Source: an uncultured Clostridia bacterium (GTDB lineage Bacteria > Bacillota > Clostridia > Christensenellales > UBA1242). From it: a stretch of DNA of 7,535 nucleotides. Below, piece after piece: positions 4,814-7,535 of this stretch. Both the position numbers and the translations under genes were made by a program. The notes beneath the pieces were generated by a model. That model was given only the letters and a program-made list of their open reading frames with translations. It did not search any database and was not told the DNA's origin. Numbering within the stretch: the stretch's first letter is position 1; each line of letters opens with the position of its first letter. The stretch covers positions 1 to 7,535 of the forward strand of contig CALVZT010000035.1 of assembly GCA_944372595.1 (NCBI GenBank), in the 5' to 3' direction.

Positions 4814-5437
4814 ATGCCAAAAGTTAAAGTTTATAATATGGGAGCAGAAGTTGTTGGCAATATGACACTTAGTGATGATGTGTTTGCTTGTGAATACAAC
4901 GAACCACTTATTCATCAAGTTATCGTTGCTCAACTTAATAATGAAAGACAAGGCACTAAGAGTTCTCTTACTCGCTCAGAAGTTAGAGGCCATGCTAAAA
5001 AGCCTTGGAGACAAAAAGGTACTGGTAGAGCAAGACAAGGTTCTACAAAAGGTCCTCAATGGACTGGCGGTGGTGTTGTATTTGCACCAAAGCCAAGAGA
5101 TTTTACTCAAAAAATCAACAAGCAAGTTAGATGGGGAGCTTTTAAAAGTGCCATCAGTGCTAAACTTGCACAAAATGAAGTTGTTGTTCTTGATAGTATC
5201 AAACTTGATGCTCCAAAAACAAAAGAATTTGATAAAATTTTAGAGAACTTCAAAATCAACAAAAGTGTTACATTTGTTTTGGCAGATATTGACAAAGATA
5301 TACTTCGTGCTGCTAATAACATTCCTAATGTTAAAGTTACATACGCAGATGTATTAAATACTTATGATATTGTTGCTAGTAACAAAGTATTCTTTACAAA
5401 AGATGCTATTAAAAAAGTAGAGGAGGCTTATAAATAA
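4814..5437 (+). CDS. rplD: 50S ribosomal protein L4 (uL4), potential operon autoregulator
   Basis: This 207-residue protein has the uL4 core: RSEVRGHAKKPWRQKGTGRA, then a GGGVVFAPKPRDFTQKINK segment belonging to the extended loop that lines the exit tunnel in known structures. A globular alpha/beta C-terminal half follows (VVVLDSIKLD, VTFVLADID, VKVTYADVLNTYDIV). uL4 is an early-assembly large-subunit protein. In E. coli it represses its own S10 operon through the leader RNA, so it is the natural candidate ligand for the leader upstream of rpsJ here; that link is not demonstrated by the sequence. AAGGAG at 4801-4806 serves the ATG at 4814. The stop codon overlaps the rplW start in TAATG, suggesting translational coupling. 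Confidence 0.98.
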   Translation: MPKVKVYNMGAEVVGNMTLSDDVFACEYNEPLIHQVIVAQLNNERQGTKSSLTRSEVRGHAKKPWRQKGTGRARQGSTKGPQWTGGGVVFAPKPRDFTQKINKQVRWGAFKSAISAKLAQNEVVVLDSIKLDAPKTKEFDKILENFKINKSVTFVLADIDKDILRAANNIPNVKVTYADVLNTYDIVASNKVFFTKDAIKKVEEAYK

Positions 5438-5739
5438 TGAACGCCTACGATATTATTAAAAAACCACTTCTATCTGAAAAGAGTTATGCAGGTATCGCAG
5501 ACAAAAGATATACTTTTGTTGTTGATAAAAATGCTAACAAAGTTGAAATCAAAAAAGCAGTAGAAGAAATATTTAAAGTTAAAGTTAAACAAGTTAATAC
5601 CTTAAATGTTAAAGGTAAAGAAAAAACACAAAACACAAAGAATGGAAGAACTGTTGGTAGAACAAGCGATTACAAAAAAGCAATTGTTTGGTTAACCGCT
5701 GATAGCAAACCTATTGAATTCTTTGAAAGTTTGAACTAA
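5437..5739 (+). CDS. rplW: 50S ribosomal protein L23 (uL23)
   Basis: This 100-residue protein, the same length as in E. coli, shows the uL23 features: the opening AYDIIKKPLLSEKSY, the core strand YTFVVDKNANKVEIKKAVEE, then IFKVKVKQVNTLNVKGK, and a Lys/Arg-rich loop before the final strand KKAIVWL. uL23 sits at the polypeptide tunnel exit and forms a docking site for trigger factor and the signal recognition particle. Its start ATG shares one base with the rplD stop, and AGGAGG (5421-5426) lies inside the end of rplD. Confidence 0.97.
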   Translation: MNAYDIIKKPLLSEKSYAGIADKRYTFVVDKNANKVEIKKAVEEIFKVKVKQVNTLNVKGKEKTQNTKNGRTVGRTSDYKKAIVWLTADSKPIEFFESLN

Positions 5740-5746
5740 GGTAATT

Positions 5747-5753
5747 GGAGGAG
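5747..5753 (+). promoter_or_regulatory. Ribosome binding site fixing the rplB start
   Basis: GGAGGAG precedes the ATG at 5760 by 6 nt. An in-frame TTG at 5745 would overlap this site and add five residues absent from the uL2 family, so the ATG is chosen. Confidence 0.92.
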
Positions 5754-5759
5754 ATAAAA

Positions 5760-6587
5760 ATGGCTGTTAAAAGACACAATCCTACTTCATCTGCCACAAG
5801 GCATCTTGTAACTGCAACCTTCGAAGAATTAACCAAGAAAAAACCTGAAAAATCTTTGCTTGCCGTTAACAAAAAATCGGGTGGCAGAAATGCACAAGGC
5901 AAGATTACAGTTAGACACGTAGGTGGTGGCAATAGGAGAAAATATAGAATCATTGACTTTAAAAGAAACAAAGACAATGTACCAGCAGTTGTTACTGCTA
6001 TTGAATATGACCCAAATAGGTCAGCATATATTGCACTCTTAACTTATGCTGACGGAGAAAAGAGATATATCTTGGCTCCTATCGGACTTAATGTTGGCGA
6101 TAAAGTTATGAGTGGTCAAGAAGTTGAAATAAAAGTCGGAAATACCTTACCACTTAACAATATTCCAGTTGGTAGCGTTATTCATAATATTGAAATGCAA
6201 CCAGGCAAGGGTGGTCAAATTGCAAGAAGTGCTGGTATCTCTGCTCGTCTTATGGCTAAAGAAGGCAAATATGCTACTATCAAAATGCCAAGTGGCGAAA
6301 TGAGACTTATCCTTCTTACTTGCAGAGCGACTCTTGGTCAAGTTGGTAATATTGATCACGAAAACCTTTCATTAGGTAAAGCAGGAAGAAAAAGACACCT
6401 TGGTATTCGTCCTACTGTTCGTGGTGTGGTTATGAACCCTAACGATCACCCTCATGGTGGTGGTGAAGGTAAATCTCCTGTTGGTAGACCTGGCCCAGTT
6501 ACTCCTTGGGGTAAACCTGCTATGGGATACAAGACAAGAGATAAGAAAAAGAGTTCTAACAAACTTATTATTAAGAGAGTTAACTAG
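5760..6587 (+). CDS. rplB: 50S ribosomal protein L2 (uL2)
   Basis: This 275-residue protein is close to the E. coli length of 273. It opens MAVKRHNPTSSATRHLV and has the conserved NAQGKITVRHVGGGNRRKYR region, an OB-fold portion with VTAIEYDPNRSAYIALL, and an SH3-like portion including IEMQPGKGGQIARSAG and YATIKMPSGEMRLI. The conserved NDHPHGGGEG stretch (residues about 228-237) includes the histidine long implicated in peptidyl transferase function. The C-terminus is the usual basic tail, TPWGKPAMGYKTRDKKK onward. uL2 is needed for subunit association and the active ribosome. The gap after rplW is 20 nt. Confidence 0.98.
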   Translation: MAVKRHNPTSSATRHLVTATFEELTKKKPEKSLLAVNKKSGGRNAQGKITVRHVGGGNRRKYRIIDFKRNKDNVPAVVTAIEYDPNRSAYIALLTYADGEKRYILAPIGLNVGDKVMSGQEVEIKVGNTLPLNNIPVGSVIHNIEMQPGKGGQIARSAGISARLMAKEGKYATIKMPSGEMRLILLTCRATLGQVGNIDHENLSLGKAGRKRHLGIRPTVRGVVMNPNDHPHGGGEGKSPVGRPGPVTPWGKPAMGYKTRDKKKSSNKLIIKRVN

Positions 6588-6598
6588 GAGTATTAAGT

Positions 6599-6880
6599 AT
6601 GAGTAGGTCATTAAAAAAAGAACCATATGTAGAAAAAGCGCTTATGCGTAGAGTTAAAGAAATGAATGACAGCAATACCAAAAAAGTCGTTAAGACTTGG
6701 TCAAGAGCTTCGGTTATCTATCCAGAGTTTGTTGGTCACACAATCGCTGTTCATAATGGTAAAAAACATATCCCTGTATATTGTACCGCAGAAATGATTG
6801 GTCACAAGTTAGGCGAATTTGCTCCTACTAGAACCTTCAAAGGTCATGCCGGAGACAAAACCGCTAAGGGTAAAAAATAA
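6599..6880 (+). CDS. rpsS: 30S ribosomal protein S19 (uS19)
   Basis: This 93-residue protein begins MSRSLKKEPYVEKALMRRV and carries the family core: KTWSRASVIYPEFVGHTIAVHNG, then HIPVYCTAEMIGHKLGEFAPTR and a final TFKGHAGDK. uS19 lies at the top of the 30S head and contributes to a bridge with the large subunit. AGGAG at 6586-6590 overlaps the rplB stop codon, pointing to tight coupling. Length and motifs are ordinary for the family. Confidence 0.98.
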   Translation: MSRSLKKEPYVEKALMRRVKEMNDSNTKKVVKTWSRASVIYPEFVGHTIAVHNGKKHIPVYCTAEMIGHKLGEFAPTRTFKGHAGDKTAKGKK

Positions 6881-6893
6881 GTGAGGGTACAAA

Positions 6894-7283
6894 ATGGCAA
6901 AGAGAATGAGAGAAAAGGCAGCAGCGCGTCAACAAAGTAGAGATACTCGTCCACACGCATCTGCTAAGCACATTAGAATTAGTTCAAGTAAATTAAGAAT
7001 TGTAATGGATACCATAAGAGGTAAGAGTTACAATGATGCAGTTGCTATTTTGGAAAATACCCCAAATAGCGCAGCAGAGTATATCAAAAAAGTTGTTATG
7101 TCAGCAGGTGCTAATGCTGAAAACAACCTTGGTCTTAACAAAGACGATTTATATGTTGCTGAAATTTACAGCAGTCAAGGCCCAACATTAAAAAGACTTA
7201 ACATCAGAGCGCGTGGTAGGGTTGATAGAATTTTAAAAAGAACTAGTCACATTAATGTTGTGCTAGATACGGTAAAAGGCTAA
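6894..7283 (+). CDS. rplV: 50S ribosomal protein L22 (uL22)
   Basis: This 129-residue protein is somewhat longer than the 110-residue E. coli protein because of a basic N-terminal extension of roughly 20 residues ahead of ASAKHIRISSSKLRIVMD. The core matches uL22: an IRGKSYNDAVAILENTPN helix region, then the segment from AAEYIKKVVMSAGANAENN, then the hairpin and C-terminal TLKRLNIRARGRVDRILKRT with SHINVVL. The hairpin loop lines the exit tunnel and is a known site of macrolide-resistance changes in other species. The ribosome binding site is weak (GAGG at 6883-6886) compared with its neighbours, so translation may depend partly on coupling to rpsS 13 nt upstream. Confidence 0.97.
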   Translation: MAKRMREKAAARQQSRDTRPHASAKHIRISSSKLRIVMDTIRGKSYNDAVAILENTPNSAAEYIKKVVMSAGANAENNLGLNKDDLYVAEIYSSQGPTLKRLNIRARGRVDRILKRTSHINVVLDTVKG

Positions 7284-7296
7284 AAGGAGCGATAGT

Positions 7297-7535
7297 ATGG
7301 GACAAAAAGTTAGCCCACATGGGCTTAGAGTAGGTATTAACAAAACTTGGAGTTCTATCTGGTATGCAGATAAGAAAAATTTTGGTAAATACCTATTAGA
7401 AGATAACAAGATTAGAAAATTTATCAAGAAAAAATATTATGCTTGTGCAATTTCTAGTATTGCTATTGATAGAACAGATAAAAAACTTATTATTACAATC
7501 GCAACTGCTCGTCCTGGTATCCTTATTGGACAAAA
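7297..7535 (+). CDS. rpsC: 30S ribosomal protein S3 (uS3), 3'-partial
   Basis: The first 79 codons are present before the window ends. The protein opens MGQKVSPHGLRVGINKTW, very close to the usual uS3 start, followed by WYADKKNFGKYLLED, then IRKFIKKKYY, an ISSIAID strand, and TARPGILIG, the beginning of the KH domain. uS3 lines the mRNA entry channel of the 30S subunit and contributes helicase activity in known ribosomes. AAGGAG at 7284-7289 gives 7-nt spacing. About two thirds of the protein lies outside the window, so integrity cannot be judged. Confidence 0.97.
   Translation, partial: MGQKVSPHGLRVGINKTWSSIWYADKKNFGKYLLEDNKIRKFIKKKYYACAISSIAIDRTDKKLIITIATARPGILIGQ

Noticed and set aside
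1..7535. CRISPR arrays, insertion sequences and attachment sites
   Set aside because: I saw no regularly spaced repeats, transposase fragments or paired terminal inverted repeats on either strand.

Overview
The window is AT-rich, Gram-positive-type bacterial chromosome with strong AGGAGG-like ribosome binding sites, poly-T terminators and sigma-A-like promoters. The ribosomal proteins look bacterial and Firmicutes-like. An uncultured or poorly described member of the Clostridia is a reasonable guess, but the sequence alone does not fix the lineage.

The left part (1-3449) holds four non-ribosomal genes. A plus-strand gene running in from the left edge (1-876) encodes a very acidic protein with a coiled-coil-like stretch and a basic tail carrying two AT-hook-like GRPK motifs. 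It converges on a minus-strand PRC-barrel-like gene (900-1646), and the two share a bidirectional terminator (876-900). Divergent from the PRC-barrel gene, a well-formed promoter (1794-1822) drives a two-gene unit: an SPFH-like protein ending in a double zinc ribbon (1845-3149) and a small DUF1858-type CxxC protein (3161-3379). This unit closes with a terminator at 3421-3449.

The gene-free stretch 3380-3826 contains that terminator, an AT-rich region with a possible weak promoter, a near-consensus promoter (3607-3635) and a leader RNA of about 185 nt. The leader can form several helices, including a 14-bp helix with a 2-nt bulge, a 7-bp hairpin and a long-range pairing of the transcript's 5' end. 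It also holds a 7-codon reading frame with a good ribosome binding site. This leader is the most interesting part of the window and a candidate cis-regulator of the ribosomal operon.

The right part (3827-7535) is the start of the S10 operon in canonical order: rpsJ, rplC, rplD, rplW, rplB, rpsS, rplV and a partial rpsC cut by the window end. Gaps are 11-28 nt, with a 1-nt TAATG overlap between rplD and rplW, so the genes are almost certainly one transcript. All appear intact and of normal length. The str-operon genes (rpsL, rpsG, fusA, tuf) that often precede S10 are absent immediately upstream. I see no mobile element, CRISPR array, tRNA or rRNA.
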